Source: an uncultured Succinivibrionaceae bacterium (GTDB lineage Bacteria > Pseudomonadota > Gammaproteobacteria > Enterobacterales > Succinivibrionaceae). Taken from it: 64,000 nt of DNA. The stretch is from contig UQCV01000004.1 of assembly GCA_900539665.1 (NCBI GenBank), positions 1 to 64,000 on the forward strand, written 5' to 3'. Below are positions 43,371 through 53,495 of the stretch, in pieces; position 1 is the stretch's first letter; each line of letters opens with the position of its first letter. The notes below the pieces were generated by a model. The model saw only the letters and a list, made by a program, of their open reading frames with translations. It ran no database searches and was not told where the DNA came from. The translations under genes and the position numbers were made by a program.

Positions 43371-44984
43371 ATGAAAAGCATCGAACCCAAAACATCTCGT
43401 ACCTCTTCAACCGATTCATCAGAAAAATCCACTCAGGTAGATATTAAGCAAAAACTTTTAGAAAAAGATTTAGAAATTGAACGTTTGCAAAAACTACTCA
43501 GGAAAACTGAACAAGAACGTACTCGCGAACGCAAATACTCTATCGGTTTCATCAGTCAAATGTTTAGAAACTATTGGGGGTATGATGACGACTTTAACTC
43601 TCAAATGAGTTCTGTCTTTGATAAAATTAATACTGAAACCCCTATAAATGAACAGATGGATACCGTGTTTGAACTCCAAAGTACTTTGCAAGTTCAAGCC
43701 AAAAAGATGAAGTTGTTTCATGGTAGCATCACTTCAGAACTCGGACGTTTAAAAGAAGCTATTGAACGTTTTCCAGTGCTTGTAGATAAATTGTCTCGCA
43801 TGGGCATGTCTCTCGAGAATGCACAAAACGGAGCTAATATTGATCGCATCAGGAATAGCCTCAATATTGCCACCGAAGCCATTACTTATTTAGAAGAAAG
43901 TACTTTTACCACCGGCAAAACCCAAATTCCGGCCAAATATAAAAATGAGCTAGCCGGGATTATTTCCTCATTAAATTTACCATCACAAGAAAGCAAAAAA
44001 GACATTCAAAAGTGTTTTGAATTAATTAAGGATGGCGACGCTTATACCGATTTAGCAATTATTGTGATAAATCTTTTACGCACCATTACCAGAGCCTTTA
44101 ACATTGAACGTGAAAGTTTCCTGGGCTTTTTAGAAGAGTTCTACGAAAACATTAACGTTATTCAAAACTCTATTTCAGATAACATCACGTTAGAACATAA
44201 AATCAATAAAAACACTAAAGATAGCAATAAACAAATTGATAGCACCATTAGCGCTATCAATACTTCACTTGATTTAGGTGACACTGATTTTAAAGAAATA
44301 TCGTGCATGATTAAAGAACGTTTACAGCATCTTGCGGAAATCGTTCGTGAACACAATAAGTACCTTAACATGCAGGATAAACTTCTTTTAGATCTAACTG
44401 AAATTGAAGCTCGCGTCAATAGCATCAGAAACAACGCGTCTAGCTTTAAAGAAGAACTGCAAGATATTTCTCGTAAGAGCAAGACCGACCCGCTTACCGG
44501 TTTATATAACCGTTTAAGTTTTGATAGCATTGTGGAAAAAGAATTATTGTCTTTTCACAGAGACGCTCAGCTTCAATGTGCGGTGCCATTTTACATTCTT
44601 CTAATTGATATCAATAACTTTGGCGATACTAACCGTAAATACGGCGCCAACGTTGGGGATAAGATTCTACGTGTCGTCGCCCTAACTTTAAAACAAAATT
44701 TAAGAAGCGGCGATTTCTTAGCGCATCTTGAAGCCGACAAATATGCACTTATGATTCACGAAGCCCTCCCGGAAAATATTCACCGAGTCGCTTCAAAACT
44801 AATCAGTGCAATTAAAGGAATTCCGTTCCATTACAACACTGAAAAAGTTAATGTTTCCATCTCAATTTCCGCCCGTAAAATCACGGAAGAAACATCAGAA
44901 GTACAAACTTTACTTGAACAACTTACTAACGACATGAAAACCCTAAGACGTAACCCTGATAATGCCCACTTCTCAATTGTGTAA
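43371..44984 (+). CDS. Coiled-coil protein with a degenerate GGDEF domain, probable c-di-GMP receptor
   Basis: 537 residues from the ATG at 43371 (AAGAAGGA five bases upstream). The N-terminal 370 residues are charged and helical (for example IKQKLLEKDLEIERLQKLLR) with no signal or membrane segment. A GGDEF-type domain begins at TDPLTGLYNRLSFDSIVEKE and contains the usual FGDTNRKYGANVGDKILRVVA helix. The signature itself is EADKY (454-458) instead of GGDEF, so cyclase activity is very unlikely. The inhibitory I-site RxxD is intact as RSGD (445-448), five residues before it. Proteins with this combination (PelD-type, CdgG-type) bind c-di-GMP. The output is unknown, but the flagellar cluster in the window is a plausible target. 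Confidence 0.82.
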   Translation: MKSIEPKTSRTSSTDSSEKSTQVDIKQKLLEKDLEIERLQKLLRKTEQERTRERKYSIGFISQMFRNYWGYDDDFNSQMSSVFDKINTETPINEQMDTVFELQSTLQVQAKKMKLFHGSITSELGRLKEAIERFPVLVDKLSRMGMSLENAQNGANIDRIRNSLNIATEAITYLEESTFTTGKTQIPAKYKNELAGIISSLNLPSQESKKDIQKCFELIKDGDAYTDLAIIVINLLRTITRAFNIERESFLGFLEEFYENINVIQNSISDNITLEHKINKNTKDSNKQIDSTISAINTSLDLGDTDFKEISCMIKERLQHLAEIVREHNKYLNMQDKLLLDLTEIEARVNSIRNNASSFKEELQDISRKSKTDPLTGLYNRLSFDSIVEKELLSFHRDAQLQCAVPFYILLIDINNFGDTNRKYGANVGDKILRVVALTLKQNLRSGDFLAHLEADKYALMIHEALPENIHRVASKLISAIKGIPFHYNTEKVNVSISISARKITEETSEVQTLLEQLTNDMKTLRRNPDNAHFSIV

Positions 44985-45235
44985 GGCTTAAAAGGAGTAA
45001 CTCTAAAACGTAACCACGAAAGTTATTTCAGCTATAAATACATATTGCTTAAACTCATATGTAACTTAACTCATGTATTACCATGCATGGCTCTATAAAC
45101 ATTAAAATTTAAGCTTTAACCTCAAATATAAAGGAAAATTTTTACCCCAAAGACTATAAAAAAATCAAAATAACAAAACGACAACAATAAAGTAAAAGTA
45201 AAACAAAAATAACAATAAGATAAACCATTGCTTCC

Positions 45236-45261
45236 TGACGGCCTTGCCGTCATATAAGGAG
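45236..45261 (+). promoter_or_regulatory. Hairpin directly before the ppnN ribosome-binding site
   Basis: Perfect stem TGACGGC-CTT-GCCGTCA (45236-45252), then ATAAGGAG (Shine-Dalgarno 45256-45261). The 100 bases before the hairpin are an A-rich, unstructured tract. The gap 44985-45235 has no gene. Confidence 0.5.
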
Positions 45262-45267
45262 TAACAA

Positions 45268-46647
45268 ATGATTTCTGTAGTTCAACCAACCGGCGCCATG
45301 TCTTTACTGTCTCAGCTTGAAGCGGAAAGTCTTTCCCGCTATTCTCAAGGTGATTTGTATGACTTATACCGTAATTGTTCTTTAGCTGTTTTAAATAGTG
45401 GCACCATCACTGATAATTCATCTGAGCTTCTAGATAAATTTAGAGATTTTGAAATCAACGTCATTCGTAATGAACGTGGCGTTAAGCTTGAAATGATCAA
45501 CCCGCCACAGTCAGCCTTCGTTGATGGCACCATCATTTCTTCTATCCAAAACAACCTTTGTTCCGTCCTTCGCGACATCGTTAAAATTGCAACCTATAAA
45601 ATGCATCTTAAGGAAAATTCAGCCAAAGGGGTTCCTTTAGCCAAATTCCGGACCAACGAAATTTTTAATATGCTCCGCCACGCTGAATCACTCCACTCAG
45701 GACAAGACCCTAATATCGTGGTTTGCTGGGGCGGGCATGCTATTAATAAGACGGAATATGACTATGCCTTTGCAGTAGGTCGTGAATTAGGGTTGCGTGA
45801 ATTTGATATCTGTACTGGTTGTGGTCCAGGGGCCATGGAAGCTCCAATGGCTGGGGCAGTCGTAGGCTATGCGATGCAAAAATTCCGTCATGGTCGCTTT
45901 ATTGGCTTAACCGAACCGTCGATTATTGCGGCCGAACCACCTAACCCATTTGTTAATGAATTGGTGATTCTGCACGATATCGAAAAGCGTCTAGAAGCGT
46001 TCGTACGCTTTGGTCATACCATGATTATTTTCCCAGGTGGCCCGGGGACGGCAGAAGAATTGCTCTATATTTTGGCGATCAAATTAAGACGCGAAAATAG
46101 ACACGAGCCCCTACCTCTTATTTTAACTGCACCAAAAGAAAGTGCCGCTTACATAGAATCACTCGATAACTTCGTGGGTAATGTCCTTGGTGATAATGCA
46201 CGTCGTCTCTACCGCATTATTATCGACGATCCAATTGAAGTTGCGCGTGAAGCTCGTAAGAGTCTCGACATGGTCCGCGAACACCGCACTTTAAACAGCG
46301 ATGCCTATTGCTTCAATTGGTCTTTGGAAATTCCTGAAGAATTACAAGAACCATTTGAGGCTACCCATGAAAACATGGCTTCCTTAAATCTACACCGCAA
46401 TCAAGAACCTTGTGAATTAGCCGCTGCTTTACGCCGAGCCTTCTCTGGTATTGTTGCGGGTAACGTAAAAGAAGCCGGCATGAAACGCATCGCCGAAAAA
46501 GGTCCATTTATCATTAAGGGCGACCAAGACATTATGTCCGCCATGGATCAGTTGTTAACTGATTTTGTGGCGCAAAAGCGCTTCATGCTTTCACATGAAG
46601 AATACGTACCGTGCTACAAAATTTCGGTAGATGAAGATCAATCGTAA
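45268..46647 (+). CDS. ppnN: Pyrimidine/purine nucleotide 5'-monophosphate nucleosidase PpnN
   Basis: 459 residues (E. coli PpnN/YgdH 454), similar along the full length: LYDLYRNCSLAVLNSG, the LOG-family core VCWGGHAINKTEYDYA, CTGCGPGAMEAPM, the catalytic PGGPGTAEELLY, and SFNWSLEIP toward the end. The enzyme hydrolyses nucleoside monophosphates to base and ribose-5-phosphate, and in E. coli it is activated by (p)ppGpp. AAGGAG lies six bases upstream of the ATG. It is monocistronic with a terminator. Confidence 0.96.
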   Translation: MISVVQPTGAMSLLSQLEAESLSRYSQGDLYDLYRNCSLAVLNSGTITDNSSELLDKFRDFEINVIRNERGVKLEMINPPQSAFVDGTIISSIQNNLCSVLRDIVKIATYKMHLKENSAKGVPLAKFRTNEIFNMLRHAESLHSGQDPNIVVCWGGHAINKTEYDYAFAVGRELGLREFDICTGCGPGAMEAPMAGAVVGYAMQKFRHGRFIGLTEPSIIAAEPPNPFVNELVILHDIEKRLEAFVRFGHTMIIFPGGPGTAEELLYILAIKLRRENRHEPLPLILTAPKESAAYIESLDNFVGNVLGDNARRLYRIIIDDPIEVAREARKSLDMVREHRTLNSDAYCFNWSLEIPEELQEPFEATHENMASLNLHRNQEPCELAAALRRAFSGIVAGNVKEAGMKRIAEKGPFIIKGDQDIMSAMDQLLTDFVAQKRFMLSHEEYVPCYKISVDEDQS

Positions 46648-46690
46648 AACCAAAATCTTAATGTAAGTTTTACGTTAGCTCTTTATGCTT

Positions 46691-46724
46691 CAAAGGCTCG
46701 GTACTACTGAGCCTTTGTGCTTTT
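46691..46724 (+). terminator. Terminator after ppnN
   Basis: 9-bp stem CAAAGGCTC/GAGCCTTTG with a 9-base loop, then TGCTTTT. Confidence 0.8.
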
Positions 46725-47221
46725 AACAACTTATATTTAAAAACCACTATCTTCCACAAAAGGACCAAAACACGCTACTAAATAAATAATGCCCCGAATT
46801 TAATTCAAACAGTTCTTGTTTCAATTTGTAACAATTTTGCCATAATTTAGTGACAACTTTTTTGTATGATGACAGTAACAACCAAAATACCTACGAAAAT
46901 CAATTTCCAAGTATTTAAGTCTAACTATAAAAAAACAAGTTCAATAGAGTTCAAAACTCGTACCCCAAAAAAGGCGGAGCTAACAATAGCCTTAAGCTGT
47001 AACAATTAGTAATAATTTGCCACTAGCTTTAAGAATTTACCCGCCTATAATAAGGATAAAGGATAAAGGATAAGAACAAGATTGGTTACAAGGTTTGTTA
47101 AAGGTTAACCCCCCAAGAACTAGAAAAATTTCTATTAACTTAACCCCGAGTAAACTAATTACAAACCTCAACTTGCGCTTTAACCAAATTAAAGCCCACA
47201 CTAAGCCCCAAGGAGTACATC
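46725..47221. other. Intergenic region with a GGATAAA triplet repeat
   Basis: No gene. Three tandem copies of GGATAAa/g occur at about 47053-47073. AAGGAG precedes the lipoprotein ATG. Confidence 0.4.
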
Positions 47222-47656
47222 ATGCGCAGCCTAATAGCAGTAGTTGCCACCACAGCCTTACTTAGCACTGGATGTGTAGTTGTTGATGATGACTATGATA
47301 GTGGCTACACCACCTACTACGAACCAGCACCTAATACCGTCATAACTTATTCATCAAGAACCGTGGTGGTTCCGCCTCCACCGCCTCCACCACCTCCTCG
47401 TTATTACCATCCATATCGTCCGGGTTTTAGACCAGGACCACACTATAAACCTGATCATCGACCAGACTTTAGACCAGGACCAAGACCTGACCATCGACCT
47501 GACCATCGACCTGACCATCGACCTGACCATCGACCTGACTTCAGACCGGGACCAAGACCTGACCATCGACCTGACTTCAGACCGGGACCAAGACCTGATA
47601 GCCGCCCAGATGGAAACATCAGACGCTTTGAACGTGGCCCACACTACGCCCGCTAA
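47222..47656 (+). CDS. His/Pro/Asp-repeat lipoprotein
   Basis: 144 residues. The N-terminus MRSLIAVVATTALLSTGC looks like a lipoprotein signal with Cys18, although the residue at -3 is Ser instead of the usual Leu. An acidic VVVDDDYDSG segment and a run of nine prolines follow. Residues 70-135 are repeats of DHRP and DFRPGPRP, with period 4 in protein and 12 in DNA. Such His/Asp/Pro repeats could bind metal ions, but that is inference. The repeat DNA is prone to slippage, so copy number probably varies between strains. It is monocistronic, with its own ribosome-binding site and terminator. Confidence 0.72.
   Translation: MRSLIAVVATTALLSTGCVVVDDDYDSGYTTYYEPAPNTVITYSSRTVVVPPPPPPPPPRYYHPYRPGFRPGPHYKPDHRPDFRPGPRPDHRPDHRPDHRPDHRPDFRPGPRPDHRPDFRPGPRPDSRPDGNIRRFERGPHYAR
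47451..47605. repeat. Tandem repeat inside the lipoprotein gene
   Basis: A 12-base unit (GACCATCGACCT) is repeated four times and alternates with a 24-base GACTT..AGACC(A/G)GGACCAAGACCT module. It encodes DHRP and DFRPGPRP. Confidence 0.85.
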
Positions 47657-47676
47657 AAAATTTAAATAGCAATTTA

Positions 47677-47708
47677 CAAGTCCCATTAAATCTGGGACTT
47701 GTTTTTTT
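47677..47708 (+). terminator. Terminator after the lipoprotein gene
   Basis: 9-bp stem CAAGTCCCA/TGGGACTTG with a 7-base loop followed by seven T residues. Confidence 0.93.
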
Positions 47709-49570
<1,862 letters not shown>

Positions 49571-49604
49571 TCTAAATAGATTATGTAACATCTAATCAAT
49601 GAAG

Positions 49605-49634
49605 CCCCAGGGATTATGTTCCCTGGGGTTTTGT
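49605..49634 (+). terminator. Terminator after gdhA
   Basis: 9-bp perfect stem CCCCAGGGA/TCCCTGGGG with a 6-base loop, followed by TTTTGTTTT. Confidence 0.93.
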
Positions 49635-49641
49635 TTTGCAT

Positions 49642-49823
49642 ATATCGCGTGACTAAAGCGTTTAGCAAAGCCGGCAATGGAAAGTTCGTTGTCTGCTTGC
49701 TGCTATTTAAGGAAGGATTTCACAAAGTTAATTTTGAATTCACCAGTGTAGATATTTTTCATAATTGCAACCTAAAACGTGGTTAAAGTCATGTAATTCA
49801 TTTGTTGCAACTATTGTAAGACC
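49642..49823 (-). pseudogene. 5' fragment of an IS3-family transposase orfA
   Basis: On the minus strand, an ATG at 49762 opens MKNIYTGEFKINFVKSFLK, then a TAG (49705-49703). Beyond it the frame continues as QQADNELSIAGFAKRFSH, typical of an IS3/IS150 OrfA helix-turn-helix. The homologous 20-kb copy has TCG (Ser) at the TAG position, so this is a nonsense mutation. The upstream end up to 49823 matches 20000-20060. The gene runs out at the gdhA terminator; nothing of orfB remains. Confidence 0.7.
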
Positions 49824-49832
49824 TAGGGTGAC

Positions 49833-49865
49833 ATGGACACACCTGTGAGAATAAGGATAGCATAG
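49833..49865 (+). pseudogene. tnpB: Last codons of tnpB
   Basis: The frame MDTPVRIRIA-stop is identical in protein sequence (DTPVRIRIA) to the end of the tnpB fragment at 18232-18387. It is joined to an IS3 fragment upstream. Confidence 0.7.
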
Positions 49866-49939
49866 CTATCAAACTTCTTTAGAATTACTCTAATGAGTAA
49901 TTACGAAGCTCCCACCTCTTTAGGTGGTGAGTAGTTCAC
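49834..49939 (+). mobile_element. Right end of an IS605-type element (106-bp copy)
   Basis: This block is the reverse complement of 18158-18263 with a single mismatch by my reading. It includes the end of tnpB, the inter-hairpin region and the terminal hairpin CCCACCTC-ttta-GGTGG (about 49911-49928). It is truncated on its tnpB side by the junction with the IS3 fragment and lies just downstream of fliR. Confidence 0.78.
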
Positions 49940-50033
49940 TGAGCTAGGTAACTATAAAAATATAGGAACTTCAATATATAAGAACTTTAAGTTATAAAAC
50001 CTTTTAGCTATGAATATGACGCCCCACACAAAC

Positions 50034-50822
50034 CTAGAACACATTAGGACACGAGGTTCCTAAAATAGTACAACCTAAATTAAAGACCCTATTCATTGCG
50101 TCTTCAAAATGAATCCAAAAGCCTGATAACACCATCTTTAGGATAATCAAACCAGCTAACATACTTATCGCAAAGCCAAGGCTAAAGATATTAAGCTGAG
50201 GCGCCGCTCTTGTCATAACCCCAAACGTAAAATTCACTAATAGCATTGCACAAATTGAGCTTATAGATAAACCTAACGCTATCACAAACATTAAACTCCC
50301 AAAACTGGCAATTTCAGTCCATGGAATATCTGGCATGGTGGCGCTTATCGGTAAAGCGAAAAAACTTAAGCGTAACATTCTTAAGAGCATTAAATGCCCA
50401 TCTATGACTAAGAAGAGCAAAGTAGTCAATACGGTAAAAAATTGACCGACAACCGGCGTATTAGTTCCCGAGACCGGGTCCACAAGCGACGCAAAACCAA
50501 GACCGGTCTGCATTGCAATTACCTGACCTGCCACCACAAAGATTTGGGCAATAAATTGAGTGATAAACCCTATAGTTATGCCAATTAAAAACTCGCGCCC
50601 TACCGTTAAAAACCCAGTCACACTAAACGGATCTAAAAATTTGGGGTGCGGTATAGTTTCACACATACACCAAGTTACAGCGACGGCTAAAGCTAAGCGC
50701 ACCAAGACTGGTACACTCTGAGAACCTATGGTGAACATCGACATCAAACAAGCAGCAATGCGGATAAAAGGCCACATATAGACTGCTATGGCAGCGATGA
50801 GATAGCTTTCCGAAAACTGCAC
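50034..50822 (-). CDS. fliR: Flagellar export-gate protein FliR
   Basis: 262 residues, several hydrophobic helices; part of the FliPQR core of the flagellar type III export channel. It has the family pattern (VGREFLIGITIGFITQFIAQIF, MQTGLGFASLVDPVSGTNTPVVGQFF). The start is GTG, preceded by GGAGAGG. It lies 14 bases after fliQ and is the last gene of the operon in this window. flhB does not follow; instead there are 94 bases and then the IS relic at 49.9 kb. Confidence 0.95.
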   Translation of the reverse strand: MQFSESYLIAAIAVYMWPFIRIAACLMSMFTIGSQSVPVLVRLALAVAVTWCMCETIPHPKFLDPFSVTGFLTVGREFLIGITIGFITQFIAQIFVVAGQVIAMQTGLGFASLVDPVSGTNTPVVGQFFTVLTTLLFLVIDGHLMLLRMLRLSFFALPISATMPDIPWTEIASFGSLMFVIALGLSISSICAMLLVNFTFGVMTRAAPQLNIFSLGFAISMLAGLIILKMVLSGFWIHFEDAMNRVFNLGCTILGTSCPNVF

Positions 50823-50836
50823 TTAGCGTTCCTCTC

Positions 50837-51106
50837 CTAGCCAAGTATTTGAGGAATAACCTCAATAATATGCTTAAAGAAGCTCATCAGTTTTTCAAGG
50901 CCCCAATGAGCGCCCAGACCTAACGCAATAACTGTCACTAATAAACGTGGTAAGAATGACAAAGTCTGTTCATTAATGGAGGTAGCTGTCTGAAAAATCG
51001 CCACGATAAGACCTACCGCAAGCGATGGCAAAATAGCTACTGCGACCAATAAAGCCACTAACCCTAGGGCTTCACGTACAATGTCGACAAATACTTCTGG
51101 TTCCAT
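50837..51106 (-). CDS. fliQ: Flagellar export-gate protein FliQ
   Basis: 89 residues, two transmembrane helices, from the ATG at 51106 with GGAGG upstream. A longer frame starting 23 codons earlier overlaps fliP and is rejected. It begins MEPEVFVDIVREALGLVALL, with the QTATSINEQTLSFLPRL loop typical of FliQ. Confidence 0.96.
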   Translation of the reverse strand: MEPEVFVDIVREALGLVALLVAVAILPSLAVGLIVAIFQTATSINEQTLSFLPRLLVTVIALGLGAHWGLEKLMSFFKHIIEVIPQILG

Positions 51107-51120
51107 CCGCCGCCTCCGCT

Positions 51121-51891
51121 TTACTGCGATCCGAGCCCAAAACTTGAAACCAACGTGCCCATAATAAGCCCCCACCCATCTACTAAGACAAAGAGCATTA
51201 TTTTAAATGGCAACGAAACAATCATAGGCGAGAGCATCATCATCCCCATCGCCATCAAGATACTTGCAACTACCAAGTCTATGACGAGAAATGGCAAGAA
51301 CAGCATAAAGCCCATCTGAAACGCAGTTTTTAATTCACTCACCATAAAAGCTGGAATTAAAACTTTTAATGGGACTTTTTCAATTGCCACCGGTTTTTCC
51401 CCCGCAAATTCCATAAAAGTATTGATATCTTGCGGTCTAGTTTGTTCGCGCATAAACCGATGAATCGGAATTTGCGCGCGTTCAAACGCCACTTTGGAAG
51501 TGATTTGATTATTTAAATATGGTTGAAGCGCCGTGTCGTTAATGTCATTTAAAACTGGACTCATAATATAAAATGACAAAAACAATGCCAACCCCACTAA
51601 AATCTGATTCGAAGGAGTGGTTTGCAAACCTAAAGCCTGACGCAAAATTGATAACACCACAATGATACGAGTAAAACTCGTCATCATAATAATGACCGCT
51701 GGCAAAAAACTCAAAAAGGTCATTATGGCTAAAACTTGCAAACTTAAGGAATAATCCGTCGTTCCATCATTATTAGCCGTGACGTGTACTGCATCGAGCA
51801 TCAAACCTTGTTCCGCCCCTAAAGCGTTACCTGCCATAAGTAGCGTTCCAAGACCGAGCGAAAATTTTAATATACGGTTAACGTCCATCAT
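51121..51891 (-). CDS. fliP: Flagellar export-gate protein FliP
   Basis: 256 residues; an N-terminal signal-like helix, then the conserved [45 protein letters not shown] block (about residues 48-90) and [17 protein letters not shown]. The C-terminal helices contain GMMMLSP and the [13 protein letters not shown] end. It overlaps the fliO stop by four bases (ATGA), so translation is coupled. Confidence 0.97.
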   Translation of the reverse strand: MMDVNRILKFSLGLGTLLMAGNALGAEQGLMLDAVHVTANNDGTTDYSLSLQVLAIMTFLSFLPAVIIMMTSFTRIIVVLSILRQALGLQTTPSNQILVGLALFLSFYIMSPVLNDINDTALQPYLNNQITSKVAFERAQIPIHRFMREQTRPQDINTFMEFAGEKPVAIEKVPLKVLIPAFMVSELKTAFQMGFMLFLPFLVIDLVVASILMAMGMMMLSPMIVSLPFKIMLFVLVDGWGLIMGTLVSSFGLGSQ

Positions 51892-52826
51892 TGTGCATCC
51901 TGTGCATTGTTATCTTGTACTTTAGGTTCAGATTGGGAATTTTTGTTTTCACCAACAATTTTAGCGAGCAGATCTTTAAATCCCAATGACTTAGTTATAT
52001 CTTGGCTTGAAGCCTTAGGTTCCGCTTTTGTGGCCCCACGTGCTGAGTTGTTTAAAGGTGTTGGTAGCTTATAAACTAAATTTACATTGTTTGGCGTTAC
52101 CCCAATTAAAAGCTGTTCGTCCCCAACTTGCACTAAGACTAACTTCTCTTTAGTGCCTACAGCTAAAGCCGTCACCACCCCTAAGTTACCCCCACGCACG
52201 CCTGGAACTAAACGTAAACGGCGTAAAAACCACGCTAATAAGAAGATAAGCCCTAAAACCCCAAAACTATAGAGAACAAACTTACCCATCGATATTGGTT
52301 CGGCGCCCCGATAATTATGCGCTTTATTATGGTTTTCAAGGCCAAAATTTTCCGGGATGGAATTAGCATTAGTAGAATTAAGCTCTTCATTTTTACCAAT
52401 TACGCGAGATGTAGCTTCCTCTATTGGTTCAACCTTAGATACAGAGTTAGGCTCAACTTGCTTAAGCTTAGAAGATGGTTCATTTAATAACGGAGCCTCG
52501 TTTAATGGCGAAGCTTCATTTAATGATTTATTAGAAGTAACAGTTGAGTTGGCGGCTTGAGCAATCTTTGAATCAGGTTGCGGAGCCACAGATTTTGGCC
52601 CCGTAGTCTTGGTCCCATCATGGTAAAGCGAATCCATCGCTACCTCTTTTGAGGTTGAATTTGGTGCGACCGCATTAGTCGTTGCCGCTTTGGTAGCTGG
52701 CTTACTTGGATATAAGAGCGAGTCAGATACGGACTCGGTTTGCGCCCAAGCCCCATTTACTCCTAATAAGGCCCCAAACAAACTCCAAAGCCCTAAGAAA
52801 CCAAGCAATTTTTGGTGTATCGACAT
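51888..52826 (-). CDS. fliO: Flagellar protein FliO, unusually long
   Basis: 312 residues, against roughly 100-150 usual. A signal-like N-terminal helix is followed by a 140-residue Ser/Asn/Lys/Pro-rich periplasmic segment with short repeats ([17 protein letters not shown]). Next comes the transmembrane helix at about 178-197 ([18 protein letters not shown]), and then the cytoplasmic core [40 protein letters not shown] that identifies FliO. FliO assists FliP assembly. AGGAG lies upstream of the ATG. The long extracytoplasmic region is a lineage feature of unknown role. Confidence 0.88.
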   Translation of the reverse strand: MSIHQKLLGFLGLWSLFGALLGVNGAWAQTESVSDSLLYPSKPATKAATTNAVAPNSTSKEVAMDSLYHDGTKTTGPKSVAPQPDSKIAQAANSTVTSNKSLNEASPLNEAPLLNEPSSKLKQVEPNSVSKVEPIEEATSRVIGKNEELNSTNANSIPENFGLENHNKAHNYRGAEPISMGKFVLYSFGVLGLIFLLAWFLRRLRLVPGVRGGNLGVVTALAVGTKEKLVLVQVGDEQLLIGVTPNNVNLVYKLPTPLNNSARGATKAEPKASSQDITKSLGFKDLLAKIVGENKNSQSEPKVQDNNAQDAQ

Positions 52827-52883
52827 CGTCGTTTAGCTCCTTTACCAAAAATGAAAAGCGGTTCTAAGCGAACCGCCTATCTA

Positions 52884-53297
52884 TTAATGAAGCTTTTTAA
52901 TGCGTTCCGTTTGCGAAATAACGTCTGTTAAACGAATCCCAAACTTATCGTTTACGACCACAACTTCACCGTGGGCAATAAGAGTCCCATTGACTAAAAC
53001 GTCTAAAGGTTCACCCGCCACACGTTCAAGTTCTACCACCGAACCTTGGTTAAGCTGTAACAGATTGCGAATACTAATCTGCGCCCGACCTACTTCCATG
53101 GTAATTGTCACCGGAATATCCAAAATGGTATCTAAGCGCGCTTTCTCCTCACTACTTAACCCCCCACTTGGCTGAAATTCTTCTAAAGGCGCAGACTTAG
53201 CATCCTCGTCAGATAGCTGAACATTGCCGTTACCACTTTCTGCTTTTTTTTGTTCATCGAGCGCCTGGGCCCAAACATCTTCTACATCGTCACTCAT
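52884..53297 (-). CDS. fliN: Flagellar switch protein FliN
   Basis: 137 residues. The C-terminal SpoA domain (VTITMEVGRAQISIRNLLQLNQG, VVELERVAGEPLDVLVNG, IAHGEVVVVNDKFGIRLTDVIS) forms the C ring with FliM and FliG. The acidic N-terminus is variable. AGGAGCGG precedes the ATG. The distance to fliM is 198 bases, with a hairpin. Confidence 0.97.
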   Translation of the reverse strand: MSDDVEDVWAQALDEQKKAESGNGNVQLSDEDAKSAPLEEFQPSGGLSSEEKARLDTILDIPVTITMEVGRAQISIRNLLQLNQGSVVELERVAGEPLDVLVNGTLIAHGEVVVVNDKFGIRLTDVISQTERIKKLH

Positions 53298-53445
53298 GTT
53301 CCGCTCCTAAATTTTTTCTAGGTTCACCGAAGCGCCCCATCAATAATTCCATCTTTATTTATTAGTCCAAAAGACTAACTAAAAATTCTTTATTTTTTCG
53401 TTTATTTATCGTCTTTAATCTGTATCTTAAGTTACGTAGGCTTGG

Positions 53446-53489
53446 TTTAAATAAGCTTAGCTTGTCAGCACAAGTTACACTTATTTAAA
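53446..53489 (-). other. Hairpin between fliM and fliN
   Basis: TTTAAATAAG (53446-53455) pairs with CTTATTTAAA (53480-53489), and inside it CTTG pairs with CAAG. It stands directly after the fliM stop, without a T run on the minus strand. It may be an mRNA stabilising or processing element separating fliE-M from fliN-R. Confidence 0.5.
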
Positions 53490-53495
53490 TTTGGC

